64,000 bases of DNA from Pseudoalteromonas luteoviolacea. GTDB taxonomy: Bacteria > Pseudomonadota > Gammaproteobacteria > Enterobacterales > Alteromonadaceae. Below the pieces are notes generated by a model. The model did not search any database. It saw only the letters and a list, made by a program, of their open reading frames with translations, and was not told the origin of the DNA. A program made the translations under genes and the position numbers. The stretch is from NCBI RefSeq assembly GCF_018100925.1, contig NZ_JAGJEH010000006.1:62001-126000 (forward strand). The letters are read 5' to 3'. How positions within the stretch are numbered: the stretch's first letter is position 1; every line of letters starts with the position of its first letter. Of this stretch, positions 25,236 through 33,851 are shown one piece after another.

Positions 25236-25607
25236 GTGGAAAGTTCAATAGAAACAGATAGTAAGGGAAGAAAAAAAGTTTATAACGCATGTACAGAGCC
25301 TTGTGCAATTGAAAAAGGCATGCGTTTAATCGGCGGAAAGTGGAAAGGATCAATCATATATCATTTAAAAGATGAGCCCGTCCGGTTTAATGATTTAACT
25401 AGAATGTTAGGCGGCGCAACAAAGAAAATGGTTGATCAGCGTCTCAAGGAACTTGAAGACGAAGGTATGGTAATTAGAAAAGTTATAAGCGATAGACCAA
25501 TCGCAGTCACTTATGAACTTACTGATTTTGGGAAGTCAGCTTTACATATCTTGGAAGAGTTAAGAACCTGGTCAGAATCGAATGATGTTCAGCTAAATTC
25601 AAAGTAG
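25236..25607 (+). CDS. HxlR-family (YodB/QorR-like) redox-sensing regulator
   Basis: 123-residue winged-helix repressor. The family core is visible: CAIEKGMRLIGGKWKGSIIY, VRFNDLTRMLGGATKKMVDQ, LKELEDEGMVIRK and YELTDFG. Cys23 occupies the conserved N-terminal position used for thiol sensing in YodB/HypR, and Cys19 lies four residues earlier. The start is GTG at 25236. Divergent from mdaB with candidate operators between. Expected action: represses the mdaB operon until quinones or diamide-like agents modify the cysteine (family knowledge plus inference). Its end overlaps the next leftward pseudogene by 9 bases. Confidence 0.87.
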   Translation: MESSIETDSKGRKKVYNACTEPCAIEKGMRLIGGKWKGSIIYHLKDEPVRFNDLTRMLGGATKKMVDQRLKELEDEGMVIRKVISDRPIAVTYELTDFGKSALHILEELRTWSESNDVQLNSK

Positions 25608-26004
25608 CTTATTAATCAGCTCATCATTTAATACAATGTCATATGTTTTTAACCAAGATTTGGCCAAGTCAATGTCATTAAATAACTTAAAGAATTTGAT
25701 AAAGATCGCGTACTTGTTGCTTAAATGCGTGTAGGCAAGCTGATTTAGATAGGTAGAATGCGACGTTTTTAAGTCCTGTCGCATTGCGTTTAGTTGTCGC
25801 TTTTTTAAATGTTTCACTTACTTCAGGGGTCATTAAGCTGTCACCTTCAAGGGCAACGAATACAGAATATGAAGGGTATTTATTGCCTATCAATAGCTTG
25901 TTGAAGTCATTATTATAGCGTTCAAATTTTTCAAAATTCCAAGGCCCAAGTACCTTTACATAAAACACATTATGCAAATATTCAATGTAACCACCCGTGT
26001 TCAT
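25599..26004 (-). pseudogene. Frameshifted STAS/SpoIIAA-like small protein
   Basis: Reads as one protein of about 134 residues broken by a one-base shift. The 5' frame (25687-26004) encodes MNTGGYIEYLHNVFYVKVLG to VRDLYQ and then stops; the -1 frame continues FFKLFNDIDLAKSWLKTYDI to the stop at 25599. Deleting one A of the CAAATT near 25694-25700 restores the match. The pattern (a core resembling GDSLMTPEVSETFKKATTKR, and a terminal FxxxxxAKxWL) resembles SpoIIAA/STAS-like bacterial proteins of unknown role. A sequencing error is the alternative explanation. Confidence 0.65.
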
Positions 26005-26082
26005 TCATAAGTTCTTAATCCAATATATATACTAGCTTCATGTTTAATCCTAATATATGAAGCTAGTTTCAACTAACTTGTA

Positions 26083-26853
26083 CTAATTAGTGGGAAAAAG
26101 TAAGTCCGTCCTAATTATATATTTGATGCCCTCGTCAATTGGCGCTGAACTATGCAGGCAGTGCAGGGGATGCATACCGTGCGGAAAACATAGTACGCTT
26201 CCGGCAGGTGTTCTAACATTGACAAGTTCTGCATCTTGAGCGCTTTTTGCAGGCAAAGTTTTATCATATTTGTTTACCCAAAACTGAGTTTCCCCTCCCG
26301 TAAATTCCTCTGAAAGCAAAATTAAAAACGTCATTTGACTCCATCGGTCAGGGTAAGCATTGTGTATATTTTTGCCTTCTCTAATTCGACTCCCAGGCCA
26401 CGAACCATCGGTATGAGGTTTAAAGAAGTCTCCTTTGTCATATTTGTAGAATCTAAAACGCGCATTAATTCCAAGTGGAGTTTGCCCGTATATGACATCA
26501 ATGCCTTGTGAGAAAAGGTGTTTACAGCGTTCCCATATAATTGTATCTGTAGCTTCATCAACTACCCACGTTAAACTATCGTTATGCCGAATATGGCGAG
26601 GTAGTGATACTGCGGCGTCTTTATTAAAACCTAATGTTTCTCCAATAGAGATAAAGGATTCACATTCCTCTTTGGAGAGTACATTGAGTATTTGAAATGC
26701 ACCGGGCACTTCATCTATAACTTTGATAGTCGGTTCAAGCGTTGATAGCTTATCTAAGTTCGCTGGGTTTTGTGTTTTGCTTGCCCATAATGGAATGTCG
26801 TTACTTTCAGCACCAGATTCTTTTTCGACAATGTAGAATGTATTATCTTTCAT
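26083..26853 (-). CDS. 2-oxoglutarate/Fe(II) oxygenase, prolyl 4-hydroxylase-like
   Basis: 256-residue cytosolic oxygenase. The double-stranded beta-helix carries the iron triad as HTD (FKPHTDGSWPGSR) and the distal His in CFPHGMHPLHC/LHCLH, with the 2OG-binding arginine likely in YIIRTDLLF; TFLILLSEEFTGGETQFW is the P4Hc-type strand. ATG 26853 is preceded by GGAG and overlaps the end of the aldehyde dehydrogenase fragment region by a few bases, so they formed one operon. That upstream gene has lost its 5' end and promoter, so this gene may now be unexpressed. Substrate unknown. Confidence 0.82.
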   Translation of the reverse strand: MKDNTFYIVEKESGAESNDIPLWASKTQNPANLDKLSTLEPTIKVIDEVPGAFQILNVLSKEECESFISIGETLGFNKDAAVSLPRHIRHNDSLTWVVDEATDTIIWERCKHLFSQGIDVIYGQTPLGINARFRFYKYDKGDFFKPHTDGSWPGSRIREGKNIHNAYPDRWSQMTFLILLSEEFTGGETQFWVNKYDKTLPAKSAQDAELVNVRTPAGSVLCFPHGMHPLHCLHSSAPIDEGIKYIIRTDLLFPTN

Positions 26854-26856
26854 CAA

Positions 26857-27505
26857 TTACTCCACGACCGTAACTTGTGCAAATAGCCTGTGTCCTTCTT
26901 GGCTTCCGTGAAATCCATATCCACTTTGTTTAGCGCCAACCCAAGGACTATCTCCAGTGCCGCCTGGTCCTTTATTTATACCAATCATTCCAGCCTCAAG
27001 TTGATTTGCCACTGCTCTGGCATTTGTTTGTCCAAATACGACCGCTCCTAATCCGTAAATAGAGTTGTTAGTACGAGATATGGCTTCTTCAATACTCTCA
27101 AATTCAGAAATAGCGACAATTGGTCCAAATGTTTCATTTGACTCCATCTGCATATCAGGTTTCATACCCGTAATTACCGTTGGTTCGTAATATCGACCGT
27201 CTAAAATCCGACCACCTAATAGCAAATTAGCACCTTTAGAAAGGGCGTCTTTTACGTGCAAATCAATCTTACTGAGTTGTCTTTCATTAGTTATTGGCCC
27301 CAAATACGTGTTTTCGTCGTGCCAAGGGCCTATTTTGTATCGAGAAGCAATAGCTTTTACTTTCGCTATGAATTCAGGAGCAACCTTTGATTGGACATAA
27401 ACTCGCTCAGTAGATGTACACATTTGGCCTGAATTTTCAAAGCTACTGGCTACAGCAAACTGTGCAGCAGCATCAAGATTTGCGTCAGGAATAGTAGGTA
27501 GCGAA
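26857..27505 (-). pseudogene. Aldehyde dehydrogenase, 5'-truncated remnant
   Basis: C-terminal part (about 215 residues) of an NAD(P)-dependent aldehyde dehydrogenase. It begins in the middle of the family (IPDANLDAAAQFAVASSFEN), keeps the catalytic cysteine (SGQMCTSTERVYV), then ESNETFGPIVAI and the GAKQSGYGFHG ending. The cofactor-binding half and the general-base glutamate are missing. Homology stops near 27505, exactly where a rightward truncated gene begins. An ATG at 27423 could start a short product, but that would have no NAD-binding fold. Regarded as non-functional. Confidence 0.8.
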
Positions 27506-28736
27506 TTAACTTCTTTAGCAATGTCTTTATCAATGCTTGGATACCGATGCTGTAGTGATATTTATGAGCTTCCTGACGAAGAAAGAATGAGCCTGCTAAA
27601 TGTTACAAAAGAGCGAATTTTTTATGCGTATGTAAATGTAGGCTGCCTCGAAAATAAGTGGACGCATCTTGCCAAGCTATATCCAAATGCTCAGATGATA
27701 TTGTTTCAAGGCAATTCTCCGCATGAAAACTTGAATGACTTAAAAACAGCTTGGGGAAAGAGGCTTCTTTTACTAAACGAAAAGAATTGCTATCAATGGA
27801 AAGATATATGCGAATTCTTAAATGTAGTCCCTCCTGTAAGTCCTTATCCGAAAATTGAGGGAATACCCAAAAGAAAAGTAAAGGTTCTGGACAGCTCAGT
27901 TGGACAAAACAGATGGTTAGATAGAGATGAGTCACCGTGGATAATTGATAGGCAAAATAAAGAATTTGAATATATTCAATTACGGAAAATAACGGCTAAT
28001 AAGCCTATCAACGATTACCAATTGGATAACAGTAAATTCTGGCTCTACCGAGACGATACATTTCCCGGCAATGAATGTTTATTTTCGCCAGATAACTTTC
28101 GAATAAAAAGCAGAACTAAAGCCAACTTTGTCGCACGAAAAGAAAATATGGAGGTTAGACAATATAGCTCTTCAGCAATCACATCATGAAAGTTTTCTGT
28201 ATGGAAGATTTGAAGCAGAGCTAAAACCGCCTAAAGTTTCTGGGTTAGTAACAGGAGTTTTCTTACACAGAGATTCCCCTCGACAAGAAATCGACATAGA
28301 GTTTGTTGGTAACAAACCAACTAAGATGTTAACTAATGTCTATTACAACCCCGGTGTTGATGGTGCAAGATTTGATTACGGGTATAGAGGGACTCCATTT
28401 GAAATAGAACTAGGTTTCGATGCAACTAAAGAGTTTCATCGTTATGCAATAGAATGGTCTGAGAATGACATAAAGTGGTTTGTTGATGATAACTTAGTTC
28501 ATAGACGTTCAAACTGGGGGCCAACTCCGATACCTCATTTGCCAATGCAATTTCACGTCAACTTATGGCCTACAAGATCTCGTGAATTAGCAGGAAAAAT
28601 AGAAAACTCTAAACTACCAGCAGTTATGGAGCTAAGAGGAGTTTGTATTAATGCTAGGAAGTGTATTAATGAAAGAGCTATTGTGATTGATAAACGTGGC
28701 TTAAAAGAAGGTGACTTGGAGTTAGTTGATAGATAG
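27506..28736 (+). pseudogene. Sulfotransferase-like/GH16 glycoside hydrolase, 5'-truncated and frameshifted
   Basis: Two linked frames. 27506-28189 starts mid-domain (TSLAMSLSMLGYR) without the sulfotransferase-like P-loop start, continues through YPNAQMILFQGNS and WKDICEFLNVVPP, then the N-terminal GH16 strands (FWLYRDDTFPGNECLFSPDN) and ends at a TGA. A different frame, 28128-28736, continues with ESFLYGRFEAELKPPKVSG, the GH16 catalytic motif EIDIEFVG and HRYAIEWSENDIKWFVDD. One extra T near 28187 explains the break. The intact ancestor would be a laminarinase/agarase-type polysaccharide hydrolase with an N-terminal sulfotransferase-like domain (the N-terminal assignment is tentative). Confidence 0.7.
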
Positions 28737-29066
28737 AGCAGCTATATTAGCTGAACCAAATGAATGATCGTAGTTCGTACTAATTCATATACATACACGA
28801 TTCTACGATCCATTTATTAGTTAATATATTTTCTATTCATTAAAAACTGCAACATTATTATTACACCTAAGAATAAAATGATTAACTCAGAATAGAGCGT
28901 TATTCTAAGTTCTCTAGAGAATCACCACACGCCAGTACCAATCAAGATTAACAATAAACTGAATTAATTTTGCTAATAGTAAAATGAAAGCAATTAATTT
29001 CATTAATAGCCAAGCGCAGAATAAGCTATGTGTAACTCAACAGATACCCGAATTTGGAGAATATAC
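28737..29066. other. Intergenic region upstream of the SDR gene
   Basis: About 330 AT-rich bases holding presumably the SDR promoter. GATCGTAGTTCGTACTAATTC and ACACGATTCTACGATC near 28762-28812 form an imperfect inverted repeat (GATCGTAG/CTACGATC) that could terminate the preceding pseudogene. Nothing else seen. Confidence 0.4.
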
Positions 29067-29939
29067 ATGACACAATCTGTTTTAGTAACTGGTTCAAATA
29101 GCGGCTTTGGTTACCTAATTGCAAATACATTAGTACGTCAAGGTTACAAAGTTATAGGTACAATGCGCGACCCACAAGGCCGTAACGCTTCGATAGCAAA
29201 TGAGATGAAGGCAAATGGTATTATCGTCATCGATATTGATGTCACTGATGACAGCAGTGTTGCCAATGGTATCGCCTTGGCAATTGAAAGCGTAGGTGAC
29301 ATAGACGTTATAATTAATAACGCAGGTGTTGGGACACTTGGTTGGCAGGAAAGCTTCAACATTGATGATTTCCAAAAGGTATTCGATATCAACGTGTTTG
29401 GTGTTCAGCGTATAACCCGCGCGATTTTACCGCATATGAAGCAACGAGGAAGTGGCACACTGATCCAAATTTCTAGTATTCTTGGTCAGTTTGTACTGCC
29501 ATTTTTAGGCTCTTACAATGCAACCAAACACGCCGTAGAGGGCTTGGCGGAGAATTATCGCGTAGAACTGTCTCAATTTGGTATACAGTCTCTGATCGTT
29601 CAGCCTGGTGGGTTTGGTACTGATTTTGGCGCCAACCTGCTGCGCTCAAGTGATTCAAGCGTCACAGAAAGTTATGGTGAGTTTGCCACTGCCCCTGAAA
29701 CGATGTGGGCTGGAACAGAGGCTGGCCACGATGCTGACAATGCGCCTGATCCACAAATGGTGGCGGACGCTATACTGACTCTTTTACAAACCCCTGCAAC
29801 CCAGCGTCCATTTAGGACCACAGTAGATGGCACAGGATTAAACCAGACCATAGAAACCGTTAACCGCGCAACTGAAGCGGCTATGCAGCATATTTACGCA
29901 TTATATGATATGGAGCACCTTCTTACACTTAAACAATAA
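29067..29939 (+). CDS. Short-chain dehydrogenase/reductase
   Basis: 290-residue classical SDR with the NAD(P) motif TGSNSGFG near residue 8, the DxTD-type segment (DIDVTDDSS), NNAG, catalytic Ser in QISSILGQFVLP, and the YxxxK pair YNATK followed by the PG motif (VQPGGFGTDF). Start ATG 29067 is chosen because GGAGA lies 7 bases upstream and it brings the Rossmann motif to the usual distance; an in-frame ATG at 29028 adds 13 unlikely residues. Not clearly in an operon; substrate unknown. Confidence 0.88.
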   Translation: MTQSVLVTGSNSGFGYLIANTLVRQGYKVIGTMRDPQGRNASIANEMKANGIIVIDIDVTDDSSVANGIALAIESVGDIDVIINNAGVGTLGWQESFNIDDFQKVFDINVFGVQRITRAILPHMKQRGSGTLIQISSILGQFVLPFLGSYNATKHAVEGLAENYRVELSQFGIQSLIVQPGGFGTDFGANLLRSSDSSVTESYGEFATAPETMWAGTEAGHDADNAPDPQMVADAILTLLQTPATQRPFRTTVDGTGLNQTIETVNRATEAAMQHIYALYDMEHLLTLKQ

Positions 29940-29981
29940 CAAAAGCGGAAGTATACCAAGCCACCTTTGGGTTGCTTGGTA

Positions 29982-32336
29982 TTACTCTAAATTCAGTTCA
30001 GCCATATGTTGCTTGAAAACCGCTTCGAGCTCATCCATTTTAAAAGGTTTGCCTAAGTGCCCATTCATACCAACCTCTAGGTATTTGTCTACTTCACTTT
30101 GCATAACATTCGCTGTAAGTGCCACTATTTTCAACTGCTCTGGAGAAAACGCTTCACGGATCAACTTCGTGGCTTCAACACCGTCCATCACCGGCATTTG
30201 AATATCCATAAATACAATGTCAAACTTCCCTTGCGCCTGATTAATTTTATCTACTGCAATCTTTCCATTTTCAGCCACTTGCACATCTATCCCAGGGATC
30301 CGATCAAGTAATTTCAAAGCGACAATTCGATTGATATCATTGTCTTCAACCAGCAATACGCGTAAATCAATTCCTCCTAAGATATTTTCGCTTTGCTGCG
30401 CTGGGGCGTTACTCTCTACGGGTATATTGATTGTCCCATCTTGCGCTACTGTAGTTGATAATTGGGGCGGTTTTTTTGAGCTTAAAGCGTCTATTAAATC
30501 TCGTTTCAACAACGGCTTGTATAAAATAGGGAAACCGGATTCGGTGTCGATACTCTCTTGTGTGTGAGCGGTATATATGACTACGCGTTGCGGTAAACTT
30601 CCTTGAGCTTGCAGTATTTTAAGAAGTTCATTTGCTTGGCAGTCTGGTAGTACCCAATCAACCAAGAGAATGTCAAACGTTTGATTAGCGAGTGTAGTTT
30701 GCGCATCGCGGCCATTGGTCACACCCGAGACCTGTAGTCCGATAGAGCGAGATATATTTTGACTGATCTCCAAATAAATGGGGTCATCTTCCACGATCAG
30801 CATTGAACCAGAGATTGATTTGGGTTTGACCACCTCTTTTTCAGTGACTAACGCCAGAGGCAGTCGTACAGTGAATTTTGACCCTTTGCCCAACTCACTT
30901 TCAACCTGTATTTCACCACTCATCAATTCAGTAAGCAATTTACAAATTGTCAGTCCTAATCCAGTTCCGCCATACTTTCGCGTTGTCGATGACTCTGCTT
31001 GAGTAAAGCGCTCAAATAACTGGTCGACACTCTCTTGGGCAATACCGATCCCTGTATCAGCGATGGAAATTACCACCCATACTTTGTCATCTTCATACTC
31101 CTCTTGCTTCACACTCAAAGTAATCGAGCCATGTTCCGTAAACTTGACAGCATTTGAGGCAAAATTCAGCATAATTTGATTAATTCTGACTGGATCGCCA
31201 ATATACTGTTTGCTGATATTTGGGGCCAAGTCAAAAATCAGTTTAACGTCCTTAGTATTGGCTAATGGTGTGATCAGAGAACGTAAATTATCAAGCAGAT
31301 CTTCAAACTGAAATGGAATATGTTCAATATGTAGTTTCTTCGATTCGATCTTTGAGAAGTCTAGAATATCATTGATGATCGTGGTCAAGGCATTGGCTGA
31401 AAACCGTACTTTTTCCAAGTAGTTACGCTGAACGCTCGTTAATTCCGTCGAGAGTAAAATATCCGTTAACCCCAAGATTCCATTCATCGGGGTTCTTATT
31501 TCATGGGACATATTTGAAACAAATAGAGATTTAGTTTCAGCCGCTTGGTTAGCCAGTATATTGGCTTTTTTCAAGCCCACTAACAACCGTGATAGCGCGA
31601 TAATAATCAATAAAAATATCGCGCAGATCAGCATAAAAACAGCGCGCACCATCAACCATTTAGTCGCTTCAATCGACTCAGAGACACCGTGAACATTGTG
31701 CAAAATCGTTTTCACCACTTCACTTTCTTGGATGGGCACTAGTAAATTCGACGCTTTCAATGCATTGTCTAAAACGAACTCGATATGTAAGCGCAATACT
31801 CTCAACCTGGGCGCTTGTGATTCAAGCAGTTTGAGCTCAGGCACCAACAAAACTAATTGGTTATTAACCGTCTCAATAACAGGAATTGAATTGGTAACAT
31901 GTAAATTGGAGACAAGTGCAATACTGCGACTGATCAACACTTGCGCCTCTTGATTAAATTCGGCCTTAGACAACTCTAATTTGGCTATATAGCGATAAGA
32001 TGTTTTGAGCATAGATGCCAACTGCATATAGGTATCGATGGTGTTTTTGAACTCATCTAAAGACTGCTTAATCTCAGAGTTTAAACGTGTATTCAACTCC
32101 AGCTCATTGATCAAACGTTCTAACTCCAGTTGCTTTTGGGCATGCCTATCAAAGTGGTATACATTTCGGTCCATCGCAGATAAAGTCTCTAGTGACAGCT
32201 CTGTCGCCATCCCCTGAAGCTGTCTTTTGAGCAGCAGTTCTTGTTGCAGGTTTTTTGATAGGAAATAAGCATCTATGGCTTGAGAGCCAAAAAACCAAAT
32301 TAACAGTAAAAGGCACCCTTCAATTAAATATTTCAC
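29982..32336 (-). CDS. Hybrid sensor histidine kinase with two receiver domains
   Basis: 784-residue inner-membrane kinase. TM1 about 3-20, a helical periplasmic sensor of about 200 residues, TM2 about 228-252, HisKA with His278 (VSNMSHEIRTPMNGILGL), HATPase (NFASNAVKFTEHG, DTGIGI, GGTGLGLTI), a first receiver (IVEDDPIYLEIS, phospho-Asp in LLVDWVLPD) and a second receiver (LLVEDNDINRIVA, phospho-Asp in FMDIQMPVMDG). No HPt or output domain, so it must signal to a separate HPt or regulator. It starts with GTG inside the TGA of the peroxidase gene (GTGA), implying translational coupling and a shared function. Sensed signal unknown. Confidence 0.9.
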   Translation of the reverse strand: MKYLIEGCLLLLIWFFGSQAIDAYFLSKNLQQELLLKRQLQGMATELSLETLSAMDRNVYHFDRHAQKQLELERLINELELNTRLNSEIKQSLDEFKNTIDTYMQLASMLKTSYRYIAKLELSKAEFNQEAQVLISRSIALVSNLHVTNSIPVIETVNNQLVLLVPELKLLESQAPRLRVLRLHIEFVLDNALKASNLLVPIQESEVVKTILHNVHGVSESIEATKWLMVRAVFMLICAIFLLIIIALSRLLVGLKKANILANQAAETKSLFVSNMSHEIRTPMNGILGLTDILLSTELTSVQRNYLEKVRFSANALTTIINDILDFSKIESKKLHIEHIPFQFEDLLDNLRSLITPLANTKDVKLIFDLAPNISKQYIGDPVRINQIMLNFASNAVKFTEHGSITLSVKQEEYEDDKVWVVISIADTGIGIAQESVDQLFERFTQAESSTTRKYGGTGLGLTICKLLTELMSGEIQVESELGKGSKFTVRLPLALVTEKEVVKPKSISGSMLIVEDDPIYLEISQNISRSIGLQVSGVTNGRDAQTTLANQTFDILLVDWVLPDCQANELLKILQAQGSLPQRVVIYTAHTQESIDTESGFPILYKPLLKRDLIDALSSKKPPQLSTTVAQDGTINIPVESNAPAQQSENILGGIDLRVLLVEDNDINRIVALKLLDRIPGIDVQVAENGKIAVDKINQAQGKFDIVFMDIQMPVMDGVEATKLIREAFSPEQLKIVALTANVMQSEVDKYLEVGMNGHLGKPFKMDELEAVFKQHMAELNLE

Positions 32337-33361
32337 TCCGCTAATGACCTCGGCAATTCTCCAGTAAAGGCCTGTAATAAGGCTTCAATATCTGCCACAT
32401 CTTCGTCACTGAGATCCAAACCCAACTGACCCTTTGCCATGATCCGGATGGCATCAGATAAATTATCCACAGAGCCATTGTGAAAATAGGGTGCAGTCAG
32501 TGCAACATTACGCAGACTTGGAACCTTGAATACAAACTTGTCCTGTGGGTTTTGAGTCAGCGCAAAACGGCCAACATCATCTAACAAGTGATTGGGCACC
32601 CGGTCCAACCGACCAACTTTTTGATACAAATTGCCGCCAATATTTCGCCCTTGATGACAAGTCACACAGCCATAGCCTATAAATTTTTCGTAACCGCGCT
32701 GCTGCTGAGGTGTCAAGGCACTGGCATTCCCAAGCAAAAAGGCATCAATAGGACTATTTTGTGAAATGAGTGAGGCTTCAAACGCCACAATGGCTTTGAT
32801 GATATTTTCGGTCGTTACCCCCTCTTCTGATACCGCGTTAAAACTTTTGACAAAACCAGGCTGTGCTTTGAGTTTTTCTATGATTTCTTGCCAATTGCTG
32901 CCCATCTCAATCGGATTGTGGATAGGTTCTGGCGTTTGCGCTTCTAAGTTGGGACTGCGACCATCCCAAAATTGGCGGAAATTCAAAACCGAATTGAATA
33001 CTGTTGGAGAATTTCTTTCGCCCAATTGCTGCTTTATTCCCACAGAAACTGAAAAACCGTCATCTCCGCCGTTATATAAATCATGACAAGATGCACAAGA
33101 TACCGTGTTATCGGCTGATAATAGTGGGCTTTTAAACAACGCCTTACCCAATCTTGCCCAAGCAATATCGTATTGTTCGACCACAGGGAGCGGCTGGATC
33201 GGCGCCTCAACTTTGCGCTCTAAATAAGTGACGCCAGTTGACAGTATTTCGACTTCTTTTTGCCACTGGTGTTGCTGCTGGGATGCTTTTAACTGCATGG
33301 CAAGTACCAGCACTATGGCAAGTAAACACACAGTTACAAGAACCACATACCTACTACTCAT
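32333..33361 (-). CDS. Di-haem cytochrome c peroxidase (CcpA/MauG family)
   Basis: 342-residue membrane-anchored periplasmic protein: an uncleaved-looking N-terminal helix (SSRYVVLVTVCLLAIVLVLA), then two c-type haem sites, CASCH and CVTCH. Family stretches RNSPTVFNSVLNFRQFWDGR and FKVPSLRNVALTAPYFHNGS are present. Such enzymes reduce H2O2 with electrons from cytochromes, or in MauG oxidise proteins. ATG 33361 is chosen for its AAGGA at 7 bases; a GTG at 33382 lies in frame. The stop overlaps the start of the hybrid kinase, so peroxide or redox sensing by that kinase is an attractive inference. Confidence 0.9.
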   Translation of the reverse strand: MSSRYVVLVTVCLLAIVLVLAMQLKASQQQHQWQKEVEILSTGVTYLERKVEAPIQPLPVVEQYDIAWARLGKALFKSPLLSADNTVSCASCHDLYNGGDDGFSVSVGIKQQLGERNSPTVFNSVLNFRQFWDGRSPNLEAQTPEPIHNPIEMGSNWQEIIEKLKAQPGFVKSFNAVSEEGVTTENIIKAIVAFEASLISQNSPIDAFLLGNASALTPQQQRGYEKFIGYGCVTCHQGRNIGGNLYQKVGRLDRVPNHLLDDVGRFALTQNPQDKFVFKVPSLRNVALTAPYFHNGSVDNLSDAIRIMAKGQLGLDLSDEDVADIEALLQAFTGELPRSLAE

Positions 33362-33851
33362 AAATGCATCCTTGATAAACACCCTATTCAGTTAGACCAT
33401 TGATCAAAGTATAGACAGTCACCACCATTTTAACTGGAAATTTTATGTAAAGCGCGAAGGAAGAATTTAGATTGGCCCAGAGCATCGAATAGATCGTATT
33501 TTTGCACTCACGCATGAGACCGAGTACACAGAAAAAGTAATGTAAACAATTAAGTTGCAAAGCCGCCAATACAACTTTATTAACGATGGGGCACCTTGCT
33601 CATAGAAGATCAAATAACACCTAAAGGACCCAGCGCTTTAAAATTCTAGTTATATTGTTTTCAATGCAATGAGTGAGGCCCTCAGATGATCAGGATCCCA
33701 AAAGGCATCGAAACCTCAATGTCCCAAACAACGTTTATGTTTGATATACAGCCGCGATAAGAAGGTTCACCTAGATGTCTAACTAAACAATTACAATTAA
33801 AAAAGCAGCAGGTGATGGCTGCCGCTTTTTCATTTTGGATAAAAAGTTAAA
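33362..33851. other. Intergenic region between peroxidase and parB-like genes
   Basis: About 490 bases holding the promoter of the peroxidase/kinase operon and the parB terminator at 33797-33830. No gene or repeat recognised. Confidence 0.45.
33797..33830 (-). terminator. Terminator after the parB-like gene
   Basis: On the minus strand GCGGCAG-CCATCAC-CTGCTGC (one G-T pair) is flanked by an A-run and followed by TTTTTT, 27 bases after the stop codon. Confidence 0.75.
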
